DNA of 41,603 nt from Streptococcus suis YS161 (GTDB taxonomy: Bacteria; Bacillota; Bacilli; Lactobacillales; Streptococcaceae). A program made the position numbers and the translations under genes. Positions 31,369 to 39,232 of this stretch are shown one piece after another (positions within the stretch are counted from its first letter, which is position 1; every line of letters starts with the position of its first letter). The DNA is taken from contig NZ_ASCA01000008.1 of NCBI RefSeq assembly GCF_002760245.1, positions 1 to 41,603 on the forward strand. Direction: 5' to 3'. The notes beneath the pieces are model-generated. The model saw only the letters and a program-made list of their open reading frames with translations. It was not told the DNA's origin and ran no database searches.

Positions 31369-33651
31369 TTAATCAAGGAAATCGTCATCTAATTTCAACT
31401 GTAGACCTTTTACCATAACACCCTTGTTTGTTCTTTTTTTGGTGAAACCAGCATTCGCAAGAGCTGTGTAAAAATCCGTTGTGCTGCGCGTGTACTCATT
31501 GATACCAGCACAATAAGCTCGATAAGCTGAGTAAAGTTCTCCTGATTTCTCAGTTAATTGGTCGCCGATTTCACAACAATCACCAAGAAACTGTCCCATC
31601 CAATCATTAGCTTCTCGATAGGCAGACACAGATTGAGCAACAACCTTTGGCAGAGTTAACTTGAAATTGGCATTGATTGCTTTCTCTGCACCTTCAATAA
31701 TCCATGACATAATTGCCTCGGATGCTTCCTCGTACAGGTAGTCCGCAAAGTTTTTGATATCTGACCGACCTGTGATTTTGGCATTAAAAGGAATGACAAT
31801 CAGACGTCTCCAAATCCCATCATCGTTCGCACCTACTTTTGGTAGATGGTTGGTGTAAAGAACTAGCGTGTGTGATGGCACAAAATGAAATGGTGCCTTG
31901 TACTTCTTCTCAGCTAAGATTTCATCTGTCGAACAAAGTTGTTTAACCATTGAAGTGTTCAACCGCATTCCCTCACTCATCTCAGATGCAATAATAAGAC
32001 GTTTTCCTTTTAACTCTGCCATTTCAGGGCTAACATTTCGTCGGACACTCATGGTTAGAGCATCTGCCGATAATTTGCCTGAGTAGTTGCCCAGCACTCG
32101 TGCAATGGTATTCCAAAAGGTAGACTTGCCGTTTGCCCCACTGCCGTAAGCGATAATAAGGTGCTCTTGGTAAACCTTACCGATAGCAGCCATACCCACC
32201 ACCATCTGAACGTAGTCGATTAGTTCTTGATTACCACAAAAGAAAGTTGCTAGAGTCTCTAGCCACAAGCCTTTTCCCTTATCGCTTGGCGAAGCTGTTG
32301 CCATCTTAGTGATATAGTCAGTTGAATCATGATCTTTTACACCAGCTAAGCCCTGGGATAAGTTAATGGTGGCTTTAGGAGTATTGAGCAACATTTCATT
32401 GTTATCAAACTCAGACACACTCATCCGAACCATGTGTTTAGCGGTTTTAACGATAGCTGAGAGATGGCGATAATCACGATATTTCATGACAAATTTATGG
32501 AAGTCAAATGCTTTCTTGTACTCCTTAAAGGCTGATAATTGACTTGGTCCATCAAGGGCTTTTTCAATGGCTTTAACCCCCTTAAAAATCAGTTCCTCTG
32601 AAATACCTGTTTGGATGAGCCGTTTTGTCTTATCCTCTAGGTTGGCATCTGCTACTGCTAGTTGCTCATCCAAGAAAACATGAACCTGTCGCATGGCCAA
32701 TTGCTCATCCTCCACCCAGTGTTTCCCATTGAAAGCAAGATAGTCAGTCTCACGAGTAAAAGCAATTCGGTCTCCATATTCACGAGCTAACAGTCCTGCT
32801 TCACCAATATCGGTATAGTCATCAGGTCGCATGGCTTCTCGGTTATAGGCCTCAGGTGATACATAATCTTGTGACTGCTTAATGGTTCGATTGTAAAATC
32901 GGACTGCACTTCCCCAGATGGTATCTAACTCTGTTTTATCAAGTGGCGGTACACATTTCTGTGCCTGCTCATCATAACCATCCCTAGCTTCTTGGGTCAC
33001 GCCTAACCGTTTGAGAATTCTCGCAGCAAATACTGACATCGTTGAATTACGACTTCCTTGCTGGATTGGTCCACTGGAAGGAGTATAGAAGTCTGCATCG
33101 AAATCTTCCTCGTCATCAATAGACACAGCTTGAAACAAATCTTCATCAATAGTTAGCCATGAATCATGCCATATAACCTGTGCATTTGGATTTCCAAAGA
33201 AGAAACGTGCCGCATCCTTGGCATGATCATCAAAAAACTTGTATTGATTACAAAGTTCTTCCTTCATAGCTACGTAGACATCTTTATCAGTTACCTCATT
33301 GATTTGGAAGTAAATATGATATTTTGGTCTTGGAGCTTTTCCTGCCTTTGCCTGCAAATGACTTCTACTAGTTACCAAAGCAAAGTTGTAATCCGCAAAG
33401 ATTTCTTTTAATCGCTCGACCGTCATCCATTCATCTGGATTTTCAGAATGGTCATTATCAATATCCATGACCAAAACGTCCGACTGGATGAAATTGGTAT
33501 TTGAGCGTGTATTGTTTAAAAACAGCCCTGCCACATGGTCAAATTGCGCAACAGTTTGTAGCGATATTTCATCAGTAATAGTAACTTGATTGGGATAGAC
33601 CGTGGTTGTCTGAACCCCATTCTGTCCTGAATGAGATAAGTTAAATTGCAT
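31369..33651 (-). CDS. Primase-helicase, D5/P4 type
   Basis: The 760-residue protein combines an N-terminal archaeo-eukaryotic-type primase domain (metal-binding Asp63/Asp65 in VMDIDND, His112 in RPKYHIYF) with a D5_N region (about 280-440). A superfamily 3 helicase follows, with Walker A GSGANGKST at 503-511 and Walker B near LKGKRLIIASEMSE. It would initiate phage DNA synthesis and unwind the origin. The ATG at 33651 follows GGAGGG. It is the first gene of the minus-strand replication operon and has motif copy B about 50 bases upstream. Confidence 0.93.
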   Translation of the reverse strand: MQFNLSHSGQNGVQTTTVYPNQVTITDEISLQTVAQFDHVAGLFLNNTRSNTNFIQSDVLVMDIDNDHSENPDEWMTVERLKEIFADYNFALVTSRSHLQAKAGKAPRPKYHIYFQINEVTDKDVYVAMKEELCNQYKFFDDHAKDAARFFFGNPNAQVIWHDSWLTIDEDLFQAVSIDDEEDFDADFYTPSSGPIQQGSRNSTMSVFAARILKRLGVTQEARDGYDEQAQKCVPPLDKTELDTIWGSAVRFYNRTIKQSQDYVSPEAYNREAMRPDDYTDIGEAGLLAREYGDRIAFTRETDYLAFNGKHWVEDEQLAMRQVHVFLDEQLAVADANLEDKTKRLIQTGISEELIFKGVKAIEKALDGPSQLSAFKEYKKAFDFHKFVMKYRDYRHLSAIVKTAKHMVRMSVSEFDNNEMLLNTPKATINLSQGLAGVKDHDSTDYITKMATASPSDKGKGLWLETLATFFCGNQELIDYVQMVVGMAAIGKVYQEHLIIAYGSGANGKSTFWNTIARVLGNYSGKLSADALTMSVRRNVSPEMAELKGKRLIIASEMSEGMRLNTSMVKQLCSTDEILAEKKYKAPFHFVPSHTLVLYTNHLPKVGANDDGIWRRLIVIPFNAKITGRSDIKNFADYLYEEASEAIMSWIIEGAEKAINANFKLTLPKVVAQSVSAYREANDWMGQFLGDCCEIGDQLTEKSGELYSAYRAYCAGINEYTRSTTDFYTALANAGFTKKRTNKGVMVKGLQLKLDDDFLD

Positions 33652-33701
33652 TATGCACCCTCCATATTTTTGCAGTAATTTTAGAAATATATCTTCTTAA
33701 C

Positions 33702-33732
33702 TTACTAAGTAAGAATCTGACAAATTTTTCCG
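33702..33732 (-). promoter_or_regulatory. Bipartite phage motif, copy B (toward primase)
   Basis: The minus strand reads CGGAAAAA, 13 bases, TACTTAGTAA, pointing to the primase gene 51 bases away. Confidence 0.65.
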
Positions 33733-33753
33733 CTCTTTCAGAAAAAAACATTC

Positions 33754-33797
33754 AAAAAAATAGAAGTTTCCTATTAAATTGCACAGGAAACTTTTTT
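33754..33797. terminator. Bidirectional terminator-like hairpin between divergent early operons
   Basis: A 9-bp perfect stem AAGTTTCCT/AGGAAACTT (33764-33772 with 33785-33793) is flanked by an A7 run on the left and T6 on the right. It could stop transcripts from either side and lies between motif copies B and C. Confidence 0.7.
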
Positions 33798-33824
33798 GAT
33801 ATTCAAAAATTTTTTCAAATCTAA

Positions 33825-33855
33825 CGGAAAAACATCACTTGGTTCTACTTAGTAA
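33825..33855 (+). promoter_or_regulatory. Bipartite phage motif, copy C (toward early plus-strand operon)
   Basis: CGGAAAAA, 13 bases, TACTTAGTAA, in the plus orientation, 84 bases before the first gene's start. Confidence 0.65.
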
Positions 33856-33892
33856 TGTGTAAGAGGTATGTCTAAAAAAATCTCTTGCAAAG

Positions 33893-33923
33893 TGGAAAAT
33901 TTAATAAAAACCTTACTTAGTAA
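33893..33923 (+). promoter_or_regulatory. Bipartite phage motif, copy D (toward early plus-strand operon)
   Basis: TGGAAAAT, 13 bases, TACTTAGTAA, followed three bases later by AGGAGG of the first gene. It is 68 bases after copy C. A transcript starting 7 bases after this site would barely include the ribosome binding site, so here the motif may act as an operator. Confidence 0.6.
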
Positions 33924-33939
33924 GATAGGAGGACCAAAT

Positions 33940-34074
33940 ATGGTAAACGAACCATACATCAAACCTGATGAAGACGTAGCTGATACTCTCATAGCTATCA
34001 GCGTCATCTCAAAACTACTCGCTAAAAAAATTATGGAGGAAGAAAGTAATGAGCAAAATGAAAGAACTGAATAG
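33940..34074 (+). CDS. Small phage protein, first gene of the early operon
   Basis: The 44-residue protein starts at 33940 (MVNEPYIKPDEDVADTLIAI) behind a perfect AGGAGG. A longer in-frame start at 33868 would cross motif D and has a ribosome binding site too close to its start. It has one mildly hydrophobic helix and an acidic C-terminus. It overlaps the next gene by 26 bases. Function unknown. Confidence 0.65.
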   Translation: MVNEPYIKPDEDVADTLIAISVISKLLAKKIMEEESNEQNERTE

Positions 34075-34372
34075 ACTAATTCATGATATGGAAGAAACCG
34101 CAAAGTACTACCTTCGCTTGGTGGATGAGTTCAAAAAACTCCTATCTACTGATGATGAAACAGTTCCTGAACCAATATCACCCAAATCTGAACCACAAAA
34201 GGAAATTCAATTGGAGGATGTCCGTGCAGCCCTTGCGACCAAAGCTAAAGACGGGTTTAAAAATGAGGTTCGCGCTCTTCTAAATACTTACGGTGCTTCT
34301 TCTCTATCAGCTCTTGACCCTAAACACTTTGCGGCAGTCCTTGAAGAAGCTGGAGGGATTGGTAATGACTAA
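34049..34372 (+). CDS. Phage early protein with N-terminal coiled coil (function unknown)
   Basis: The 107-residue protein has a helical N-terminus (residues 1-40), a proline/acid-rich linker and a C-terminal domain EDVRAALATKAKDGFKNEVR followed by ALLNTYGASSLSAL. Homologues in streptococcal phages are sometimes labelled as rRNA biogenesis Rrp5-like, which is probably misleading; an accessory of the DUF2800/DUF2815 gene pair is more likely. It overlaps the following gene by eight bases. Confidence 0.72.
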   Translation: MSKMKELNRLIHDMEETAKYYLRLVDEFKKLLSTDDETVPEPISPKSEPQKEIQLEDVRAALATKAKDGFKNEVRALLNTYGASSLSALDPKHFAAVLEEAGGIGND

Positions 34373-35486
34373 CCATGCCATTCTATCCGCATCTGCTTCA
34401 CACCGATGGTTGAACTGCCCACCATCTGTTCGCCTTACAGAGGAACTACCAGGAACAACATCTGAGTTTGCTCTTGAAGGTACTGATGCTCACGAGTTGT
34501 GTGCTTATCTAGTCGAGAAAGCCTTGGGTAGGAATGCGCGTGATCCAACTGAAGATTTAACATTCTATAACGATGAGATGCAGGAATGTGCAGAAGAATA
34601 TCGCAACTATGTCATCGAGCAAGTCGAGAAAGCCAAAGGCTACTCTCGTGACCCTACAGTTCTTGTCGAACAACGACTTGACTTTTCCAAATGGGTGCCT
34701 GAGGGCTTTGGGACTGGAGATTGCATCATCGTGGCAGACGGACTTCTACAGGTTATTGATTATAAGCACGGACTTGGTGTTCTAGTTGATGCAGACCACA
34801 ACCCTCAAATGATGTGTTATGCACTTGGAGCACTTGAGATGTTTGATGGACTTTATGATATTGATAAAGTTACCATGACCATCTTTCAACCACGAAAACA
34901 TAACATTTCTACCTTTGAGATGGAAAAAGCTGACTTGCTTGAATGGGCTGAAAACGTACTCGTTCCAAAAGCTGAACTTGCTTTCAAAGGTAAGGGGGAG
35001 ATGCAGTCTGGTAAACACTGCCAATTCTGTAAACTCAAGAATATCTGTCGCAAACGTGCTGAGGATAATTTGGCACTAGCCAAGATGGAGTTTGCGAATC
35101 CAGATACCCTTGATAACGAGGACATTGCAGAGATTTTGCCTAAACTAGATTTGTTAATTTCATGGGCAAACGACATCAAAGCTTATGCATTAAATCAAGC
35201 AAAAGATGGACATCCTATCCCAGGATACAAACTGGTTGAAGGTCGCTCTGTTCGAAAATTCTCAGATGAGTCAGCCGTTAGCCAAGCAGTGATTGAAGCA
35301 GGCTATGACCCTTATGAGAAGAAACTGCTCACTATCACTGCCATGACTAAGTTACTTGGCAAGAAAACTTTTAACGACCTACTTGGTGGTCTCGTAATAA
35401 AACCAAGTGGTAAACCAACACTCGTTCCAATTGACGATAGCCGTCAAGAGATGAACCTAGCAAAAAATGAATTTAAAGAGGAATAA
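34365..35486 (+). CDS. DUF2800 protein, PD-(D/E)XK exonuclease-like (Cas4/RecB type)
   Basis: The 373-residue protein starts at 34365 (MTNHAILSASASHRWLNCPP), overlapping the previous stop. Nuclease-like elements are EGTDAHELCAY, GTGDCIIVADGLLQVIDYKH (metal-binding Asp and a DxK-type IDYKHG), and a C-terminal cysteine set HCQFCKLKNICRKR, which with Cys18 could bind an iron-sulfur cluster. It probably processes DNA ends for recombination together with the next gene's product. Confidence 0.85.
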   Translation: MTNHAILSASASHRWLNCPPSVRLTEELPGTTSEFALEGTDAHELCAYLVEKALGRNARDPTEDLTFYNDEMQECAEEYRNYVIEQVEKAKGYSRDPTVLVEQRLDFSKWVPEGFGTGDCIIVADGLLQVIDYKHGLGVLVDADHNPQMMCYALGALEMFDGLYDIDKVTMTIFQPRKHNISTFEMEKADLLEWAENVLVPKAELAFKGKGEMQSGKHCQFCKLKNICRKRAEDNLALAKMEFANPDTLDNEDIAEILPKLDLLISWANDIKAYALNQAKDGHPIPGYKLVEGRSVRKFSDESAVSQAVIEAGYDPYEKKLLTITAMTKLLGKKTFNDLLGGLVIKPSGKPTLVPIDDSRQEMNLAKNEFKEE

Positions 35487-35490
35487 CAAT

Positions 35491-36039
35491 ATGACAACTA
35501 AAGTAATTACAGGACCAAACACTCGCTTCAGCTACTTAAATGCCAATGAGCCAAAATCTATCAATGGTAGCACTCCTAAGTACAGTGCCTCTCTCATCAT
35601 CCCAAAAGATGATACAGTCACCATTAACAAGATTAAAGTAGCCATTGAACAAGCCTATAAAGAAGGTGAGTCAAAACTCAAAGGTAACGGTAAATCTGTA
35701 CCTGCTCTATCTACTCTGAAAACTCCCCTACGTGACGGTGACCTTGAACGCCCTGATGATGAAGCATACAAAAATGCTTACTTTGTGAATGCCAACTCTC
35801 CACACAAACCTGGGGTGGTTGATGGCAATCGTCAAGAAATCATTGATAGTTCAGAATTGTACTCTGGTATCTACGGACGTGCTTCTATTACCTTCTATGC
35901 TTTCAATTCAAATGGTAATAAAGGGATTGCTTGCGGTTTAAACAACTTGCAAAAATTGCGTGATGGCGAGCCCCTCGGTGGACGCACTAGTGCTGAAGAT
36001 GATTTTGCGACAGAAGATGATGATGACTTTTTGAGCTAG
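35491..36039 (+). CDS. DUF2815 protein, ssDNA-binding-like
   Basis: The 182-residue protein begins MTTKVITGPNTRFSYLNANE behind GAGGAATAAC. It is beta-rich and ends in a highly acidic tail (EDDFATEDDDDFLS) like that of single-stranded DNA-binding proteins. DUF2815 proteins are regularly paired with DUF2800 nucleases and family A polymerases in phages of Firmicutes. A role in coating ssDNA during replication or recombination is likely but inferred. Confidence 0.85.
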   Translation: MTTKVITGPNTRFSYLNANEPKSINGSTPKYSASLIIPKDDTVTINKIKVAIEQAYKEGESKLKGNGKSVPALSTLKTPLRDGDLERPDDEAYKNAYFVNANSPHKPGVVDGNRQEIIDSSELYSGIYGRASITFYAFNSNGNKGIACGLNNLQKLRDGEPLGGRTSAEDDFATEDDDDFLS

Positions 36040-36057
36040 AAATGGAGAATTAGATTG

Positions 36058-36225
36058 ATGATGTATACTATTTTAACTTGTACTTTAATGGGAATTTGGG
36101 TGGTAATAGCACTATACTTTGGATATATGACCATTAGAAATGACATTCGAAATGAAATGGAACGAAGGGCTAAACGAAAGAAAGAAAAACTTAGTCAAAC
36201 ACCACTCAGTCGAAAAAACAAATAG
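36058..36225 (+). CDS. Small single-pass membrane protein
   Basis: The 55-residue protein starts with two methionines (MMYTILTCTLMGIWVVIALY) behind GGAGAATTAG. It has one membrane helix at about 3-24, then a strongly basic tail (RRAKRKKEKL). The N-terminus would face out and the basic tail would be cytoplasmic. It lies between the ssDNA-binding-like gene and the polymerase, and its function is unknown. Confidence 0.6.
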   Translation: MMYTILTCTLMGIWVVIALYFGYMTIRNDIRNEMERRAKRKKEKLSQTPLSRKNK

Positions 36226-36272
36226 AACTCAAGGTGGCAGTCTTCTGTCACCTTTTTCAGAAAGGACAAACT

Positions 36273-38228
36273 ATGCCAATTAAAGAGATCAGTATAGACA
36301 TCGAAACTTATTGTGAAATTGACTTACGAAAATCTGGTGTCTATCGCTATGCGGAAGATGACAGTTTTGAAATCCTTTTGTTTGCGGTATCTGTCAATAA
36401 TGGACCAGTGACTGTTTACGACTTAACTAAAGAGAAATTACCACAAGACATTCTTGAAACTTTAGTAGACGATAGAGTCATCAAATGGGCTTTCAACGCT
36501 TCATTTGAACGAATTTGTCTATCAAACTGGCTCAAGAAACATCATCCTGATTTGTTGTCAGATGGATTTCTCTCCCCAGTTTCATGGCGATGTAGCATGA
36601 TTTGGTCAGCCTATCTAGGACTTCCCCTCTCCCTTAAAGGAGTTGGAACAGTTCTCAAACTCAAAGACCAAAAGTTAAAGGAAGGTGGAGATTTAATCCG
36701 CTACTTCTGTCTTCCCTGTAAGCCAACCAAAGTCAATGGGGGACGAATTCGCAACTTTCCACATCACGCGCCTGACAAGTGGTCTACCTTTATCGATTAC
36801 AACAGACGTGATGTTGAGGTCGAATTGGCCATCAAGGAACGACTGAAAAACTTCCCAGTACCTGATTTTGTTTGGGATGAGTACCTCCAGGATCAGATTA
36901 TCAATGACCGTGGTATTGGCATAGATGTTGACTTTGTCAAAGCAGCAATCAAAATTGATGCAGAGAGCAAAGCCAAAATTCAAGACGAGTTAAAAGCATT
37001 AACTGGCCTTGAAAATCCCAACTCTGTTCTTCAGATGATCGGTTGGTTACGAGAACACGGAGTGACCACCGATTCACTGGATAAGAAAGCTGTGAAAGAA
37101 CTCCTCAAAACAGTCGATGATAAAACGGCAAAAGTCCTCAAACTTCGTCAGCAAGCTGCCAAATCAAGTGTGTCTAAATACCAGGCCATGATGAACTGTG
37201 TGTGTAAAGACGGTCGAGCAAGAGGAATGTTTCAATTTTACGGAGCAAACCGTACAGGTCGATGGGCTGGTCGCTTGGTGCAACTTCAGAACTTACCACA
37301 GAACCATCTTCCTAACTTAGAGGAAGCTAGAGAACTTTTCAAAACCGGTGACTTAGAAGCTACTGAGCTACTCTACGATACTCAGGATACCTTATCGCAA
37401 CTTATCCGTACGGCTTTCGTTCCAAGTGAAGGAAAGAAATTCATTGTTTGCGACTTTTCAGCAATCGAAGCTCGTGTCCTGTCCCACTTGGCAGGGGAGA
37501 GATGGCGTAGTAAGGTATTTGAACTAGGAAAAGACATCTACTGTATGTCCGCTTCTCAGATGTTTGGAGTACCAGTTGAAAAACACGGACAAAATTCTGA
37601 ATTGAGACAAAAAGGAAAAATTGCGGAACTTGCTTGCGGATATGGTGGTTCAGTCGGTGCACTCAAAGCCATGGGAGCAATTGATATGGGACTATCGGAG
37701 GAAGAACTCCAACCACTAGTGAACTCTTGGCGACAAGCAAATCCCAATATCGTTCTCTTATGGTGGGATGTCGATAATGCTGTAAAGACTGCTGTAAAGG
37801 AACAAATTCCAACATCTACTCACGGTATTCAATTTGAAGTAAGAAGTGGCATTCTATTCATTACACTCCCATCTGGTCGTAAATTAGCATATATTAAACC
37901 AAGAATTGGAGAGAACCAGTTCGGTGGAGAGTCCGTCACTTATGAGGGAACTGGAACTGCTAAACGTTGGGAGAGGTTAGAAAGTTATGGTCCAAAATTT
38001 GTGGAGAACATTGTACAAGCTATCAGCCGTGACATTCTTGCTTACTCTTTGAAACAACTGAAAGAGTTTAAAATTGTAGGACATGTACATGATGAAGTAA
38101 TAATCGAATGCCCAATGGAACAAAAACTTGATGAGATTGCATTATTAATGGGGATTGCACCAGACTGGATGTCTGATATTAACCTTCGTGCCGATGGATA
38201 CGAATGCATATTCTATCAGAAAGATTAG
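36273..38228 (+). CDS. DNA polymerase, family A
   Basis: The 651-residue enzyme starts at 36273 (MPIKEISIDIETYCEID) behind AAAGGA. The N-terminal third is a DnaQ-like 3'-5' exonuclease (Asp9/Glu11 in DIET, then FNASFER). The polymerase part has motif A VCDFSAIEARVLSHLAG (about 392-408), motif B around RQKGKIAELACGYGGS, and motif C HVHDEVIIE (about 603-611). It is the replicative polymerase of this phage group and the last gene of the plus-strand operon. Confidence 0.95.
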   Translation: MPIKEISIDIETYCEIDLRKSGVYRYAEDDSFEILLFAVSVNNGPVTVYDLTKEKLPQDILETLVDDRVIKWAFNASFERICLSNWLKKHHPDLLSDGFLSPVSWRCSMIWSAYLGLPLSLKGVGTVLKLKDQKLKEGGDLIRYFCLPCKPTKVNGGRIRNFPHHAPDKWSTFIDYNRRDVEVELAIKERLKNFPVPDFVWDEYLQDQIINDRGIGIDVDFVKAAIKIDAESKAKIQDELKALTGLENPNSVLQMIGWLREHGVTTDSLDKKAVKELLKTVDDKTAKVLKLRQQAAKSSVSKYQAMMNCVCKDGRARGMFQFYGANRTGRWAGRLVQLQNLPQNHLPNLEEARELFKTGDLEATELLYDTQDTLSQLIRTAFVPSEGKKFIVCDFSAIEARVLSHLAGERWRSKVFELGKDIYCMSASQMFGVPVEKHGQNSELRQKGKIAELACGYGGSVGALKAMGAIDMGLSEEELQPLVNSWRQANPNIVLLWWDVDNAVKTAVKEQIPTSTHGIQFEVRSGILFITLPSGRKLAYIKPRIGENQFGGESVTYEGTGTAKRWERLESYGPKFVENIVQAISRDILAYSLKQLKEFKIVGHVHDEVIIECPMEQKLDEIALLMGIAPDWMSDINLRADGYECIFYQKD

Positions 38229-38231
38229 CAA

Positions 38232-38263
38232 AAAATCGCCACCTCACAATTGAGATGGCGATT
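38232..38263. terminator. Bidirectional terminator between converging genes
   Basis: A 13-bp stem with one mismatch (38234-38246 with 38251-38263) has a CAAT loop. An A-run precedes it and a T-rich stretch follows. It lies between the polymerase and the converging HTH gene. Confidence 0.85.
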
Positions 38264-38266
38264 CTG

Positions 38267-38836
38267 TTATTTATTTAATTCTTTGTAAAGCTCAAACCCT
38301 TCTTTCTTAGTATTATTGACTTTTTTATAGCCTGCAGATTTCTGAACTCCTAGTTTTTCAAAGATTTCCTTATTCTCATAACCATCAAATAGCATTTCCA
38401 AAATTTCTGGTGCTTGAAAGTTTGATTCTGCAAGTTTTGATTTCAAAAACTCAAATTGATCCATGAATAGATAAAGCTCAATCCCATCATCAATAACTGG
38501 TAAATCTTGTTTCTCTGTGAATGCTTCCCAGGATGAAACTTTAGGGGCATTTTTACTCGGCTTACGAAAATCTTTGAGATAATCATTAACTGAGTTGTTA
38601 TACCACCAGACCATCTGTTCATAGTCCTCTTCTGCGACTGGAACAAAGGCAGTTAGTATTGAAATACCCATGATACGACATTGACGAAACGTGCCACGTA
38701 GCAAACCTGAATGATGTGAAGTCATGTAGTAATCCTGTACAAACATAGGTGCTAGTACTTCACTTTCAGTTGGATGTACTCCAGTTGATGAAGATTGAGC
38801 TTGGCAGTAGTTGAAAAAGTTGACATTGATTGTCAT
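38267..38836 (-). CDS. Sigma-like HTH regulatory protein (putative)
   Basis: The 189-residue protein has a C-terminal helix-turn-helix resembling sigma region 4 (EILEMLFDGYENKEIFEKLG followed by VQKSAGYKKVNNTKK). Its N-terminal half (TSHHSGLLRGTFRQCRIMGI) matches no sigma region 2 that I can recognise. It stands alone after its own promoter with an adjacent inverted repeat. It is a candidate for the factor that reads the four bipartite motifs, but this is inference; a plain DNA-binding regulator is equally possible. Confidence 0.6.
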   Translation of the reverse strand: MTINVNFFNYCQAQSSSTGVHPTESEVLAPMFVQDYYMTSHHSGLLRGTFRQCRIMGISILTAFVPVAEEDYEQMVWWYNNSVNDYLKDFRKPSKNAPKVSSWEAFTEKQDLPVIDDGIELYLFMDQFEFLKSKLAESNFQAPEILEMLFDGYENKEIFEKLGVQKSAGYKKVNNTKKEGFELYKELNK

Positions 38837-38904
38837 GATTGATTGGCTTTCCAGTTAATACCGAAAGCACACATGACAAATCAAGGCATGCAAAAAATAT
38901 TCTT

Positions 38905-38938
38905 GACCGCATAGTTACTTTCCTCTATGTTATCGGTC
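38905..38938 (-). promoter_or_regulatory. Leader hairpin enclosing a ribosome binding site
   Basis: GACCG/CGGTC and CATAG/CTATG pair, with a four-base bulge. The loop holds AGGAAAG and the stem holds an ATG (38912) of a 48-codon ORF that runs into the next gene in another frame. Confidence 0.4.
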
Positions 38939-39039
38939 AGCCAATTTCACAAGCTGAAATAGTTTCCCACCATCTCTACATCTGAAATTATGGTCATCGT
39001 CATGACTCCGTATTGACAGAAGGTGTTCTTGATAAGTCT

Positions 39040-39067
39040 AGTATAGTACCATTGAACGAAATGGTAC
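39040..39067 (-). promoter_or_regulatory. Promoter -10 abutted by a perfect inverted repeat
   Basis: TATACT (39040-39045, minus strand) directly follows GTACCATT-N6-AATGGTAC (39046-39067). The repeat covers the spacer and -35 zone, so a bound protein would control transcription toward the sigma-like gene. Confidence 0.5.
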
Positions 39068-39071
39068 ACAG

Positions 39072-39104
39072 CAAAAAATGAGGGGTAGAACAGCTTCCCT
39101 CATT
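39072..39104 (-). terminator. Intrinsic terminator after a small ORF remnant
   Basis: The 8-bp stem AATGAGGG/CCCTCATT (39077-39084 with 39097-39104) is followed by T6 on the minus strand. Confidence 0.75.
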
Positions 39105-39186
39105 CAATAAAATCGTTAAAATCAGTGTTTTTGAAACTTCCTTTCACATACTTAACTTGATGACCTCCACTCTCAAATACACGCAT
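39100..39186 (-). CDS. 28-codon ORF or gene remnant
   Basis: The frame reads MRVFESGGHQVKYVKGSFKN and eight more residues, and stops inside the terminator at 39072-39104. No ribosome binding site precedes the ATG. Because the terminator fits it so closely, it is likely the 3' end of an otherwise deleted gene. Confidence 0.25.
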   Translation of the reverse strand: MRVFESGGHQVKYVKGSFKNTDFNDFIE

Positions 39187-39192
39187 AACAAA

Positions 39193-39224
39193 CAAAAAAA
39201 CACCCCTCAAAATTTGAAGGGTGT
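39193..39224 (-). terminator. Intrinsic terminator after the metalloprotease-HTH gene
   Basis: The stem ACACCC..TCAA with TTGA..GGGTGT (39200-39224) has one internal mismatch and is followed by seven T on the minus strand, nine bases after the stop. Confidence 0.85.
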
Positions 39225-39232
39225 CGTTAAAA

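Larger units (their letters stand above)
38837..39232. other. 396-bp control region between the sigma-like and protease genes
   Basis: It contains two terminators (39193-39224 and 39072-39104), a 28-codon ORF between them, a promoter with an abutting inverted repeat (39040-39067), and a long leader with a hairpin (38905-38938). No full-size gene is present. Confidence 0.6.

Noticed and set aside
33868..33939. Longer start for the first early gene (ATG at 33868)
   Set aside because: Its ribosome binding site would be one base from the ATG and the frame reads through motif D; the ATG at 33940 has AGGAGG at proper spacing.
38766..38912. 48-codon ORF starting in the leader hairpin as a real gene
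   Set aside because: It overlaps the sigma-like gene by about 70 bases in another frame and resembles no family; kept only as a possible regulatory leader.
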